DNA of 64,000 nucleotides from an uncultured Photobacterium sp. (GTDB taxonomy: Bacteria > Pseudomonadota > Gammaproteobacteria > Enterobacterales > Vibrionaceae), in assembly GCF_947039875.1 (NCBI RefSeq), contig NZ_CAMRAN010000003.1:102391-166390 (forward strand), in the 5' to 3' direction. The notes beneath the pieces were generated by a model. The model saw only the letters and a program-made list of their open reading frames with translations. It ran no database searches and had not been told where the DNA came from. The translations under genes were made by a program, and so were the position numbers. This document shows positions 11,266 through 19,847 of the stretch, in pieces; position 1 is the first letter of the stretch; each line of letters begins with the position of its first letter.

Positions 11266-12333
11266 ATGAGCGAATTAAAGAATGACCGCTACCTACGTGC
11301 GTTACTAAAGCAGCCTGTAGATTGCACACCTGTATGGATGATGCGTCAGGCTGGACGTTACTTACCTGAGTATCGTGCAACACGCGGTGTTGCTGGTGAC
11401 TTCATGTCGCTATGTAAAAATGCTGAATTAGCCAGTGAAGTTACCCTTCAGCCTTTGAAACGTTTTCCATTGGATGCGGCAATTTTATTTTCTGATATTT
11501 TAACCATTCCTGATGCAATGGGATTGGGATTATATTTTGAAGCTGGTGAAGGCCCTAAATTTAGTCACCCAATTACCTGCAAAGCTGATGTTGAACGCAT
11601 TGGTATTCCTGATCCTGAAGGTGAATTGCAATATGTGATGAATGCAGTACGCCAAATTCGTCATGATTTGCAAGGTGAAGTGCCATTGATTGGTTTCTCT
11701 GGTAGTCCATGGACACTAGCGACATATATGGTTGAAGGTGGTAGTTCTAAAGCTTTCACTAAGATCAAAAAGATGATGTACGCTGAGCCGCAAACATTAC
11801 ATTTATTGCTAGATAAATTGGCTGATAGTGTGATTGAGTATTTAAATGCTCAAATCAAAGCGGGTGCGCAAGCGGTAATGGTATTTGATACATGGGGCGG
11901 TGTATTAACCCCTCGCGATTACAATGAATTCTCATTACGTTACATGCATAAAATTGTCGATGGTTTAATTCGTGAGAATGATGGTCGCCGTGTACCTGTG
12001 ACGCTATTTACTAAAAATGGTGGCATGTGGCTTGAGCAAATTGCAGCGACGGGTTGTGATGCAATTGGCTTAGATTGGACGATTGATATTCATGATGCTA
12101 AACGTCGTGTTGGTGATAAAGTTGCCCTTCAGGGTAATATGGATCCATCGGTTCTTTATGCTCAGCCTGAACGTATTCGCCAAGAAGTCGCGACTATCTT
12201 AGAAGGCTTTGGTGATTCGGGTACTGGTCACGTATTTAACTTAGGCCATGGTATTCATCTTGATGTGCCGCCTGAAAATGCGGGTGTGTTTGTTGATGCT
12301 GTACATGAGCTATCAAAGCCATACCATCAATAA
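11266..12333 (+). CDS. hemE: Uroporphyrinogen decarboxylase
   Basis: HemE removes four acetate carboxyls from uroporphyrinogen III to give coproporphyrinogen III in haem synthesis. The ATG at 11266 is chosen because GGAG lies six bases upstream and the product then begins [19 protein letters not shown] like E. coli; a GTG four codons earlier lies within the Shine-Dalgarno. The 355 residues match the family. Signatures include [16 protein letters not shown] (substrate-binding Arg), the [12 protein letters not shown] loop, [16 protein letters not shown] and the C-terminal [16 protein letters not shown]. It is followed by a strong terminator and lies in the conserved rsd-nudC-hemE neighbourhood. 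Confidence 0.97.
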   Translation: MSELKNDRYLRALLKQPVDCTPVWMMRQAGRYLPEYRATRGVAGDFMSLCKNAELASEVTLQPLKRFPLDAAILFSDILTIPDAMGLGLYFEAGEGPKFSHPITCKADVERIGIPDPEGELQYVMNAVRQIRHDLQGEVPLIGFSGSPWTLATYMVEGGSSKAFTKIKKMMYAEPQTLHLLLDKLADSVIEYLNAQIKAGAQAVMVFDTWGGVLTPRDYNEFSLRYMHKIVDGLIRENDGRRVPVTLFTKNGGMWLEQIAATGCDAIGLDWTIDIHDAKRRVGDKVALQGNMDPSVLYAQPERIRQEVATILEGFGDSGTGHVFNLGHGIHLDVPPENAGVFVDAVHELSKPYHQ

Positions 12334-12384
12334 CCATGGCTTTAGAAATACGCTGTAAAAGGTGTATTAAAGCCTAGGTTGATA

Positions 12385-12416
12385 AAAAACCACGCCATCT
12401 CGGTGTGGTTTTTTTT
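12385..12416 (+). terminator. hemE terminator
   Basis: ACCACGCC and GGTGTGGT pair around a five-base loop, flanked by an A-run and eight T. The A-run on the 5' side could let it also serve the leftward gene at 12535. Confidence 0.92.
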
Positions 12417-12534
12417 CGTCATTATTTTATGGGCGCTTCAAAAGTCACTGTAGGTTAAGCAGGATCTTACTAAGATCGTTGTTGTTAGTGAAATGTGAAC
12501 CACTGATAGTATTAATAGTTAGTGGTCTAATCTA

Positions 12535-13446
12535 TTAATAACCTCTTTTAAAATCAATAAGATAGTTAAGTTTTTGCTGTTTTTGAAAACGGAAGTAGTT
12601 AGCTTTAAAAATAGTAAATACTTGTTCTGGAAAGCTTTCTGCTGCAATGTGCGGCGTAATGGTGATCTTTGGGTGGATCCAAAAAGGGTGATTTGGTATA
12701 AGCGGTTCTGTTTTGAATACATCAATGAAGGCATGAGCAATATATTGTTGCTCAAGTGCCATTATTAGTGCTTGTTCATTAACAGCATTACCTCGACCAA
12801 CGTTGAAAAATAGCGCATTTTTGCAATGACTAAAGCTATCTTGATCAAAAAGATCATCGGTATCAGCGGTTGCGGGTAAAATTGAAATGACATAATCGGC
12901 TTGAGTCAGAGAGGTGTTTAAGTCGGTAATGGCATAGGTTTGCTGAAAATTAGCGCTGGCAGCGATACCACTGCGGTTTATGCCAATAATATGGCAACCA
13001 AGTACTGTTCCAACCTTTGCTAAGTGTTGACCTATAGTACCAGTACCGATAATTACCATGGTTTTACCCACCATGGATTGATAAGGATGTGATTGCCAAT
13101 GTGATCGCAGCTGCTGCGCTTTATACTGAGGAAGATGACGCTGGTGGTTGAGAATGTGACCCAAGATATATTCGGCGATCAACGGACCAAAGATCCCGCG
13201 AATATTGGTGAGTTGATAATCTTGTCTAATCTCGGGTTTAATGAGCGTATCAATACCGGCATAAGTGGATTGTAGCCATTGTAAATGTGGATATTTTGCT
13301 AAATGGGGGGCTATCAATGGAGGATCAGCAAGCAATACGGTAGCTTGTTGCGGATCTTCTGTTATTTTCAACAGAGGTAGCTGCGCGTTAGTCAGCAATT
13401 GTACATAACGTTGCTGTTGGCGAGAGACGATCTTAATTTTGATCAT
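12535..13446 (-). CDS. D-isomer-specific 2-hydroxyacid dehydrogenase family protein
   Basis: This family reduces 2-keto acids such as glyoxylate, hydroxypyruvate or pyruvate to D-2-hydroxy acids with NAD(P)H. From the ATG at 13446, which has AAGGA seven bases upstream, the product is 303 residues. The Rossmann motif GTGTIGQHLA is near residues 134-143. The catalytic triad is visible as R218 (VGRGN), E247 (KTEP) and H266 (TPHIAAE). Short length and overall look resemble the GhrA branch, but the substrate cannot be read from sequence. It sits convergent to hemE, apparently alone, 67 bases from the divergent yjaG. Confidence 0.88.
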   Translation of the reverse strand: MIKIKIVSRQQQRYVQLLTNAQLPLLKITEDPQQATVLLADPPLIAPHLAKYPHLQWLQSTYAGIDTLIKPEIRQDYQLTNIRGIFGPLIAEYILGHILNHQRHLPQYKAQQLRSHWQSHPYQSMVGKTMVIIGTGTIGQHLAKVGTVLGCHIIGINRSGIAASANFQQTYAITDLNTSLTQADYVISILPATADTDDLFDQDSFSHCKNALFFNVGRGNAVNEQALIMALEQQYIAHAFIDVFKTEPLIPNHPFWIHPKITITPHIAAESFPEQVFTIFKANYFRFQKQQKLNYLIDFKRGY

Positions 13447-13513
13447 GCTTTTCCTTTTGTAGCCTTCGTTTATCAAGTAAACTTCAATCTAAATCACTAC
13501 TGTAGATTATCCC

Positions 13514-14101
13514 ATGCTTAAGAATCCAATCCAGTTACGTTTAGAAAAATTAGAACCTTGGCAACATCTGACTTTTATGGTGTCGTTATGTGAGCGTATG
13601 TATCCTAACTATGCCTTTTTCTGTGCAGAAACACAGTTTACAGATGGCCAACGTTACCGAGTGATCTTAGATAGTGTGTGGGAGATCCTCACGATTAAAA
13701 GTGCCAAAATTAACTTTGAAGGTCAGCTTGAAAAGTTAGAAGACATGGTACCAAGTGAAAATGATTACGATCTATATGCTGTACGTCCAGCGATTGATGC
13801 TTGTGTAGCACTTGCGGATCTTTTACATGCGATGTTAGATCGTGATCTGATGCTGGAAACTGTCGTTAAGTTAAGTGCTTTATCTGCTGAAACCGTGGCG
13901 GATTTAGAATCTGCGCAAACAGGCATTGAAATCACTAACGACAATCAAAAACAAAATGAAGCGGTATGTGCTGAGTGGGATACTCAGTGGGAAATTTTCC
14001 GTGCGTTAAAAGAAGCGGAAGGCCGTGATATTGATTTGATTAAAGATTTACGTGCGGAGTTACGTGATGAGCCAATCAGTAATATTGGCATTGAATTATA
14101 A
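13514..14101 (+). CDS. yjaG: YjaG family (DUF416) protein
   Basis: This is a conserved protein of unknown biochemical role in gammaproteobacteria. The 195-residue length fits the family (E. coli YjaG 196). It is acidic, soluble and largely helical by eye, with the conserved LEPWQHLTFMVSLCERMYPNYAFF start and the DIDLIKDLRAELRDEPISNIGI end. No signal peptide or metal site is evident. Location between hemE and hupA matches E. coli synteny. The Shine-Dalgarno is weak, and the start was chosen on the family N-terminus. Confidence 0.9.
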   Translation: MLKNPIQLRLEKLEPWQHLTFMVSLCERMYPNYAFFCAETQFTDGQRYRVILDSVWEILTIKSAKINFEGQLEKLEDMVPSENDYDLYAVRPAIDACVALADLLHAMLDRDLMLETVVKLSALSAETVADLESAQTGIEITNDNQKQNEAVCAEWDTQWEIFRALKEAEGRDIDLIKDLRAELRDEPISNIGIEL

Positions 14102-14122
14102 TTAGCCATTAAATGGTTAAAT

Positions 14123-14152
14123 AAAAAAAGAAGCCTATGGGCTTCTTTTTTT
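14123..14152 (+). terminator. yjaG terminator
   Basis: GAAGCC and GGCTTC pair around loop TATG, between runs of seven A and eight T. The stem is extended by A-T pairs and may work in both directions. Confidence 0.9.
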
Positions 14153-14299
14153 TATTTGGTGTTATTTTTTTAGTGTAATTTAGGTTAATTATTATTTGAA
14201 TTGTAATGAATAAATGGTGTTTATGATGTGATAATTAGGCAATGGATATTTTATGTTAAAAAAATGTTGAATTCACTTCAGTTGTTTATGCTAATTTGA

Positions 14300-14687
14300 A
14301 ACTTTAAAAGCAGTGAATGTGACTGCTTGGCGGATAAAGTTTACGCCATTCCACTTATTTTGTTTTGGCTCTTGTAATCGTAGTCCGTTGGCGTTTATAA
14401 CATAACCATTGCGTAGCACTTCAGTTACGCCATTCGTGGTCTGTTAGTTAGAAGGAGGCAAATATGAAACATTCTACTGTAACCGTTGTTATATCTTGCT
14501 TCAGTCCAACTATCGTTGCTATTTGCAAATCAATGGCGACTTCGCTCCTCCTGCTCTCTTTGAATCTTATTCAAGGCTGACAGGCCATACCTATTTTTCT
14601 GTCAGCTTGTGAGCAAGCTAGCAGGATCTACTACGTAACATCCCATCTCGCTTTCTCCAAGCTGCAAAGTAATTACCAAGGAATACT
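14300..14687 (+). promoter_or_regulatory. structured leader upstream of brnQ
   Basis: This long untranslated region holds several inverted repeats: AAGCAGT/ACTGCTT (14308-14328), GCGTA/TACGC near 14411-14430, a 7-bp stem at 14558-14564/14570-14576 inside the leader ORF, GCTGACAG/CTGTCAGC (14576-14583/14599-14606) and AGCTTG/CAAGCT (14604-14609/14614-14619). The last three follow one another with one- and three-base overlaps. An 11-bp direct repeat TTACGCCATTC occurs at 14341 and 14425. With the leader peptide this looks like an attenuation region, though no U-tract terminator is obvious. The stretch 14153-14299 is AT-rich and shows nothing clear. Confidence 0.55.
14464..14580 (+). CDS. putative branched-chain amino acid leader peptide (38 aa)
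   Basis: A short frame with an excellent Shine-Dalgarno (AAGGAGG, five bases before the ATG) encodes 38 residues starting MKHSTVTVVISCF. Fourteen are Val, Ile or Leu, in three clusters: TVTVVI, TIVAI and LLLLSLNLI. It ends in TGA at the base of an 8-bp hairpin, 107 bases before brnQ. The codon content matches a ribosome-mediated sensor of branched-chain aminoacyl-tRNA, like IlvL, IvbL or LeuL. The role is inferred from composition and position; a small membrane peptide is the alternative. Confidence 0.6.
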   Translation: MKHSTVTVVISCFSPTIVAICKSMATSLLLLSLNLIQG

Positions 14688-15992
14688 ATGTTAAGTGCAC
14701 GTAATATCGCCGCCTTAGGCTTCATGACTTTCGCCATGTATTTAGGCGCGGGAAATTTAATTTTTCCTCCTTATTTAGGTTACCAAGCTGGAGATAATTT
14801 TCTTAGCGGTATGGCGGGCTTTTTATTAACAGGTGTTGGCTTACCTGCAATAGCATTGGTGATTGTCGCTTGGGTACGTGGTTCTGATAATTTAACCGCT
14901 GCGTTGCCTAAACCATTAGCAACCGGCTTTTGGGTGATGCTGTTTATTGTTATTGGGCCAGCCTTTATTATTCCTCGGACTATTACCGTTGCTTATCAAT
15001 TTAGTTTGGCGCCATTTATTGGTGATAGTGGCTTAATTCCATTTTCAATTGTGTTTTGTTTCGCGGCAATTTTATTTTCGTTATATCCCGGAAAGTTAGT
15101 TGATAGCTTAGGGAAATGGTTAACACCAGTATTGTTGACTATTTTAACGATTATGGCGGTAGTTGCATTGTTGTACCCCTCTGGTGAAGTACATGTTGCT
15201 TCTGGACCGTATGCGACTGGCGCAATGGCTGAGGGAATGACACAAGGTTACATGACCATGGATGCACTTGGCTCAATTGGTTTTGGGTGGGTTATCTTTA
15301 GAGCGATTGAAGGGATGGGGGTTAAGTGTCCTAAAGCTATCGCAAAATATACTTTTATTGCTGCGATCATGTATGCATCAGCGATGGCATTAGTGTATTT
15401 GTCATTGGCGTATATTGGTGTGACCAGTGCAGACTTAGGCACAGGCTTTGCAAATGGCGGTGAAATATTAACGGCATTTACTAACTTACATTTTGGCGCT
15501 TTTGGTACCATCATTTTAGGGTCGGTATTGGTGCTAGCTTGTTTGACTACCGCGATTGGTGTGACAACGGCAGGCAGTGAATTTTATAGTCGCAGCTTTA
15601 GTAAAGTCACTTACTCTAAAAGTGTGTGGGTAATTATGGCGCTATCAGGTCTTATTGCGAATGTTGGTTTAGCACAGTTATTAGAAGTGACCTTACCTGT
15701 TGTGGTGGCATTACACCCCATTGCGATTGCGTTATTAATGATTGCGCCACTGCGGCACCAATTATCTCAAGCAGCGGTATTGACGGTGGTGGCAACCGCT
15801 GCGGTATTTGGTTGTGTTGATGCTGCTCATATTCTAGGGGTCATGCCAACAGCTGTTGATAATGCGTTAAATGTATATTTACCACTGTATCATTATTATG
15901 CTGGTTGGGTTTTACCAACAGTATTGGTATTGATGCTTGGCTGGATCGTCAGTCGTATGAGTGGTTATAGTTATTGTGTGGATAATAACTGA
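14688..15992 (+). CDS. brnQ: Branched-chain amino acid transport carrier BrnQ (LIVCS family)
   Basis: BrnQ imports Leu, Ile and Val with Na+ or H+ across the inner membrane. The 434 residues (E. coli 439) are strongly hydrophobic with about 12 membrane segments. The N-terminus AALGFMTFAMYLGAGNLIFPP is diagnostic, and FSLYPGKLVDSLGKWLTP, MDALGSIGFGWVIF and LACLTTAIGVTTAGSEFY are also typical. The ATG follows AAGGA at seven bases. It is preceded by the leader peptide region, which suggests control by branched-chain amino acid supply. A shared terminator separates it from the convergent gene. Confidence 0.95.
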   Translation: MLSARNIAALGFMTFAMYLGAGNLIFPPYLGYQAGDNFLSGMAGFLLTGVGLPAIALVIVAWVRGSDNLTAALPKPLATGFWVMLFIVIGPAFIIPRTITVAYQFSLAPFIGDSGLIPFSIVFCFAAILFSLYPGKLVDSLGKWLTPVLLTILTIMAVVALLYPSGEVHVASGPYATGAMAEGMTQGYMTMDALGSIGFGWVIFRAIEGMGVKCPKAIAKYTFIAAIMYASAMALVYLSLAYIGVTSADLGTGFANGGEILTAFTNLHFGAFGTIILGSVLVLACLTTAIGVTTAGSEFYSRSFSKVTYSKSVWVIMALSGLIANVGLAQLLEVTLPVVVALHPIAIALLMIAPLRHQLSQAAVLTVVATAAVFGCVDAAHILGVMPTAVDNALNVYLPLYHYYAGWVLPTVLVLMLGWIVSRMSGYSYCVDNN

Positions 15993-16040
15993 TCAATACA
16001 TTGTGATTAACCGGTGTGGTTATTCTGAAATCTGAATAAT

Positions 16041-16069
16041 AAAAAGGGACCGTTTATGGTCCCTTTTTT
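16041..16069. terminator. bidirectional terminator, brnQ and CNNM gene
   Basis: AAAAAGGGACC and GGTCCCTTTTT pair around a six-base loop. A- and T-runs lie on opposite sides, so it can serve brnQ (+) and the leftward gene ending at 16093. Confidence 0.92.
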
Positions 16070-16092
16070 GTGGTTAGTATTAATGATGTGTT

Positions 16093-17151
16093 TTAAATAT
16101 CGTCATCATTATTTTCAATCATCTTATGTTTTTTCTTCCACTTATCCCAACGTTGATAAGCTAACTGCTGCATGTCGGTGTTTTTATCGGCTTCATCAAC
16201 GATTTCTTCGCCAACTAAACTTTCAAAAATATCCTCCAGAGTAACAAGCCCTTGGACAGTGCCGTATTCATCAACGATAAGAATTAACTGTGAACGCTCT
16301 TTCATTAAGCGCTCAAATGCCTTTGGTACACTGACATTATTCATTATTACTGGTAGAGGGCGCATTAATGCTCCCAGCTCTTGACCACCTTTACCTGCTT
16401 GGCTTTCTGCAAACAATTCTAAGCGATGCACAAACCCGACAATGTTGTCGCTTTGCTCGCTGAACACTAATGGGCGTGAGAACGGGCTACTTTTATGTTT
16501 GGTTAAAAATTCGTTGATGGTTTGCTCAGCATTGACACGGAATAATACCGGACGCGGGGTCATGATCTTGGTGACGCTGACATCTTTAAATTGCAGTAGG
16601 TTGGTGAGGATTTTCGACTCGCCAGCACCCAATTCGCCTGATTCGTGGGCTAGCATTGCCATGGCTGATAATTCATCTCGTAGTTTGGGTTGGACGTGAC
16701 CATGCGCCAAACGACGGGTGATTTGTTCTGATATCCATACGAGTGGCATTAATACAATCACCATCCAACGTAATAAAATGGCACTGGTTGGTGCTAATTG
16801 GCGCCAATAGGTTGCACCAATAGTTTTAGGAATGATTTCTGACAGTAATAAAATACCAACGGTAAGTGCACCAGAGAATACCCCCAGCCATTCACTACCA
16901 AAGACAACGGTTGCTTGCGCACCTGCGGTTGCAGCACCCACGGTATGGGCCACAGTATTTAGGGTTAAGATTGAGGCTAAGGGTCGATCTATATTATCTT
17001 TGAGTGCGGCAAGTTTAGCTGCTGCGGGGTGGTTTTGTTGACGTAAAGTACCGATATATCCCGGCGAAATACTCAATAAAACCGCTTCTAAAACGGAACA
17101 AATAAACGACACCCCTATTGCTACAGAGATGTAAATCGTAAGCAGTACCAT
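16093..17151 (-). CDS. CNNM/CorC-family (DUF21 plus CBS pair) membrane protein
   Basis: The 352-residue product has an N-terminal DUF21 transmembrane domain (about residues 1-145, four hydrophobic stretches, with the conserved LSEIIPKTIGA loop) and a cytoplasmic CBS pair (about 200-320; KIMTPRPVLFRV, then LILIVDEYGTVQGLVTLEDIFESLVGEI-like text). These proteins are often labelled hemolysin or CorC and some export Mg2+/Co2+ or Na+. It lacks the C-terminal CorC-HlyC domain, ending soon after the CBS pair in a charged tail. Transported ion unknown. Transcribed alone, convergent to brnQ and divergent from hupA. Confidence 0.87.
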   Translation of the reverse strand: MVLLTIYISVAIGVSFICSVLEAVLLSISPGYIGTLRQQNHPAAAKLAALKDNIDRPLASILTLNTVAHTVGAATAGAQATVVFGSEWLGVFSGALTVGILLLSEIIPKTIGATYWRQLAPTSAILLRWMVIVLMPLVWISEQITRRLAHGHVQPKLRDELSAMAMLAHESGELGAGESKILTNLLQFKDVSVTKIMTPRPVLFRVNAEQTINEFLTKHKSSPFSRPLVFSEQSDNIVGFVHRLELFAESQAGKGGQELGALMRPLPVIMNNVSVPKAFERLMKERSQLILIVDEYGTVQGLVTLEDIFESLVGEEIVDEADKNTDMQQLAYQRWDKWKKKHKMIENNDDDI

Positions 17152-17379
17152 ATCAACCTGTCAATTAATCAGCGAATTTCGGCTATATTAATCGGGGCTG
17201 GTGGAAATAAAAACAACTCTTTTTTGAATGTTATTAGTAACATTTTGTGAACTTTAGCTCAGTTTATGGTTAAAGAGTCTCCATTTAGACAGATAAAAGC
17301 CGACAAACCTTTGCCACACAGGCTTCTTTTGAATTAGAGTTGGGCGGTATTAAGCCCAAAACCTTAGAAGGGAAACCTA

Positions 17380-17652
17380 ATGAACAAGACCCAACTGATT
17401 GACCTGATCGCAGAAAAAGCAGATTTGTCGAAAGCACAAGCAAAATTAGCATTGGAAGCTACTCTTGAAGGCGTTACTGATGCGCTTAAAGATGGCGACC
17501 AGGTTCAACTAATTGGCTTTGGTACATTTAAAGTGAATCATCGTGCAGCTCGCACTGGCCGTAACCCTCAAACAGGTGCGGAAATTCAAATTGCTGCTGC
17601 TAACGTTCCTGCGTTTGTAGCGGGCAAGGCACTTAAAGACGCGTTAAAGTAA
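17380..17652 (+). CDS. hupA: DNA-binding protein HU-alpha
   Basis: HU is a dimeric nucleoid protein that bends DNA. The 90-residue product, starting [20 protein letters not shown], matches E. coli HupA in length and sequence, with the DNA-embracing arm [13 protein letters not shown] and the proline-containing tip [14 protein letters not shown]. The start follows AGAAGGGAAA. Position between yjaG and purHD matches E. coli. The upstream gap 17152-17379 should hold promoters for hupA and the divergent CNNM gene. Confidence 0.97.
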   Translation: MNKTQLIDLIAEKADLSKAQAKLALEATLEGVTDALKDGDQVQLIGFGTFKVNHRAARTGRNPQTGAEIQIAAANVPAFVAGKALKDALK

Positions 17653-17660
17653 TTGAAAAT

Positions 17661-17695
17661 AGCGCCGGTTTGCATTTGCGACTGGCGTTTTTTTT
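17661..17695 (+). terminator. hupA terminator abutting the next start codon
   Basis: An imperfect stem (GCGCCGGT with ACTGGCGT, plus an inner TGC/GCG part) is followed by eight T. The ATG of the lipoprotein gene begins at the base after the T-run. Confidence 0.85.
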
Positions 17696-18370
17696 ATGAC
17701 ACGTCTAACGCTTTCTCTGGCGGTTGTATTTTTACTTACAGGCTGTGCGGCAAGCGACATGGCTGAAAATGCAGTAATTACGCCTAAAACTGTCACTGTT
17801 GCTCAAATGGCAACTGATGGCCCTCATTTTTATTGGTATACCTTTCGTCCTGATCAGCCTATAACGCTCAGTGAGCGTGTTTTCACTCCAAATCAAGGAC
17901 AATATCAAGCTAACTACCGTTGGCGTTCAGGACAGCTGTTTGAGCTCTATCAACAGGGTCAGCAACGTATCGATGGCAGCCTTATTCCATTTCAGTTGCA
18001 ATTGCGATTTGATAGCCATGGTTTAGCGGTATTTCAGCGTTACCAGCAAGGGCAAAATATCCTTCCGTTATCCAACGAGAAAATTGATAAATTACGCCAG
18101 CAAGTACAAGCATTAGCAGCCACCGTCGAACAACTGTCTGATCGTCAGCAAACATGGGTACAAGGGCATTGGCAACAGCAGCAATTTATTCCGTGTCAGC
18201 AGCAACAACCGATCGAGGTAGTTGCTCAAGTGTCGGCTGAAAAATTATCAGGTCAGGGGTATATGGCCATCAGTGGTCAATTACGACAACAGCAATTGGT
18301 GGTTGATGATGTGTTACTGCAACGCCAACAGCAGCAGTGTTTGGTGGCACCCAACTTATTGAAAGACTGA
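17696..18370 (+). CDS. DUF1481 (YjaH-like) lipoprotein
   Basis: The 224-residue product opens with a lipoprotein signal peptide (MTRLTLSLAVVFLLTGCAAS; lipobox LTGC, Cys17 acylated), so it is probably anchored to the outer or inner membrane facing the periplasm. The rest is Gln-rich and soluble. Family and position after hupA correspond to E. coli yjaH, function unknown. The ATG directly follows the hupA terminator T-run and has no Shine-Dalgarno; the signal peptide nevertheless supports this start. Expression may depend on terminator read-through or an internal hupA promoter. Confidence 0.82.
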   Translation: MTRLTLSLAVVFLLTGCAASDMAENAVITPKTVTVAQMATDGPHFYWYTFRPDQPITLSERVFTPNQGQYQANYRWRSGQLFELYQQGQQRIDGSLIPFQLQLRFDSHGLAVFQRYQQGQNILPLSNEKIDKLRQQVQALAATVEQLSDRQQTWVQGHWQQQQFIPCQQQQPIEVVAQVSAEKLSGQGYMAISGQLRQQQLVVDDVLLQRQQQQCLVAPNLLKD

Positions 18371-18403
18371 TCTGTTTCACTTCTGTCAATATTTATTCGT
18401 TAT

Positions 18404-18433
18404 AAAAAACGCGCTTTATGAGCGCGTTTTTTT
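18404..18433. terminator. bidirectional terminator, lipoprotein gene and purD
   Basis: ACGCGCT and AGCGCGT pair around TTATG, with six A before and seven T after, between the convergent genes. Confidence 0.93.
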
Positions 18434-18451
18434 GGGATTGACGTGGAGGGG

Positions 18452-19738
18452 TTATTGTTCGCGAGCAATGGCACGATAGCCAATATCATCACGATAGAAC
18501 ATGCCATTCCATGAGATTTGCTGTGCTAATGCATAAGCACGTTGTTGTGCAGCTAGAACGGTATCACCCATTGCCGTCGCACATAACACTCGGCCACCAT
18601 TAGTGATGACATCACCGTGAGCATTATTGGTGGTACCTGCATGGAAGATTTTTTCTCCCGCTAATTCTTGTTGAGGTAAGCCGTTAATAATATCGCCTTT
18701 GTTATAATCGGCAGGATAACCGCCAGCAGCTAGTACAATTCCAATAGCCGCGCGAGGATCCCATTTAGATTCAACACTATCAAGCTTGCCATCAATGGCC
18801 GCTAAACAAAGCTCAACCAAATCTGATTGCATCCGTAGCATAATCGGTTGCGTTTCTGGATCACCAAAACGGCAGTTATATTCAATTACTTTTGGGGTGC
18901 CGTCAGCCATTACCATCAAACCTGCGTAGAGAAAGCCAGTGTAAGGGGCGCCTTCTGCCGCCATACCTTCAACGGTGGGATAGATCACTTCTTGCATCAC
19001 GCGATCATGAATTTGTTGCGTAACAACGGGGGCTGGTGAGTAAGCGCCCATACCGCCAGTGTTGGGACCTGTATCGCCATTACCGACGCGTTTATGATCT
19101 TGGCTGGTGGCCATCGGTAAAACGTTTTTACCGTCGACCATGACGATGAAGCTGGCTTCTTCGCCATCAAGAAACTCTTCTATCACAACCCGATGTCCGG
19201 CTTCACCAAAGGCGTTACCAGCTAACATATCGCGTACAGCAGCTTCGGCTTCTTGTTCTGTCATGGCAACAATTACGCCTTTACCTGCCGCGAGACCATC
19301 GGCTTTGACTACAATCGGTGCGCCTTTTTGTTTTAAGTAAGCTAAAGCAGGTTCAATTTCAGTAAAGTTTTGGTAATCGGCGGTGGGAATATTGTGGCGA
19401 GCTAAAAAATCTTTAGTGAACGCTTTAGATCCTTCAAGTTGAGCTGCGGCTTGAGTGGGACCAAAAATGGCTAATCCAGCAGCACGAAAGGCATCAACGA
19501 CACCAATCACTAATGGTACTTCTGGGCCTACAATAGTCAGTTCGATGTGATTGTTCTGCGCAAATGCAACTAAACCAGTAATATTCTCAACCCTAATATC
19601 AATATTTTCTAATTTTGGTTCAAGGGCAGTGCCAGCATTACCTGGAGCGATGAAGATTTTTTCTACCGTTGGATTTTGTGCGACTTTCCAACCCAGTGCG
19701 TGTTCGCGGCCACCGTTACCAATGATCAGTACTTTCAT
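18452..19738 (-). CDS. purD: Phosphoribosylamine-glycine ligase (GAR synthetase)
   Basis: PurD joins glycine to phosphoribosylamine with ATP, the second step of purine synthesis. The 428 residues (E. coli 429) begin MKVLIIGNGGREHALGWK, the family hallmark, and show the ATP-grasp elements KADGLAAGKGVIVA, FLDGEEASFIVMVDG and EYNCRFGDPETQ. The start is preceded by AAGGATTA. It lies 109 bases after purH on the same strand, with a terminator-like hairpin between them that may lower purD relative to purH. Confidence 0.98.
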   Translation of the reverse strand: MKVLIIGNGGREHALGWKVAQNPTVEKIFIAPGNAGTALEPKLENIDIRVENITGLVAFAQNNHIELTIVGPEVPLVIGVVDAFRAAGLAIFGPTQAAAQLEGSKAFTKDFLARHNIPTADYQNFTEIEPALAYLKQKGAPIVVKADGLAAGKGVIVAMTEQEAEAAVRDMLAGNAFGEAGHRVVIEEFLDGEEASFIVMVDGKNVLPMATSQDHKRVGNGDTGPNTGGMGAYSPAPVVTQQIHDRVMQEVIYPTVEGMAAEGAPYTGFLYAGLMVMADGTPKVIEYNCRFGDPETQPIMLRMQSDLVELCLAAIDGKLDSVESKWDPRAAIGIVLAAGGYPADYNKGDIINGLPQQELAGEKIFHAGTTNNAHGDVITNGGRVLCATAMGDTVLAAQQRAYALAQQISWNGMFYRDDIGYRAIAREQ

Positions 19739-19770
19739 CGTTAATCCTTATTGCTTTACGCTAAATACTT

Positions 19771-19805
19771 AAAAATCTCTGCTCTTTATAATAAAAGAGC
19801 AGAGA
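19771..19805 (-). terminator. terminator or attenuator between purH and purD
   Basis: On the minus strand TCTCTGCTCTT and AAGAGCAGAGA form a perfect 11-bp stem with an 8-base loop, followed by five T. It lies inside the purHD unit. Confidence 0.85.
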
Positions 19806-19847
19806 CTAAATCGACATTGTTTGCTCACTTAAGTCCGTGATAACAAC

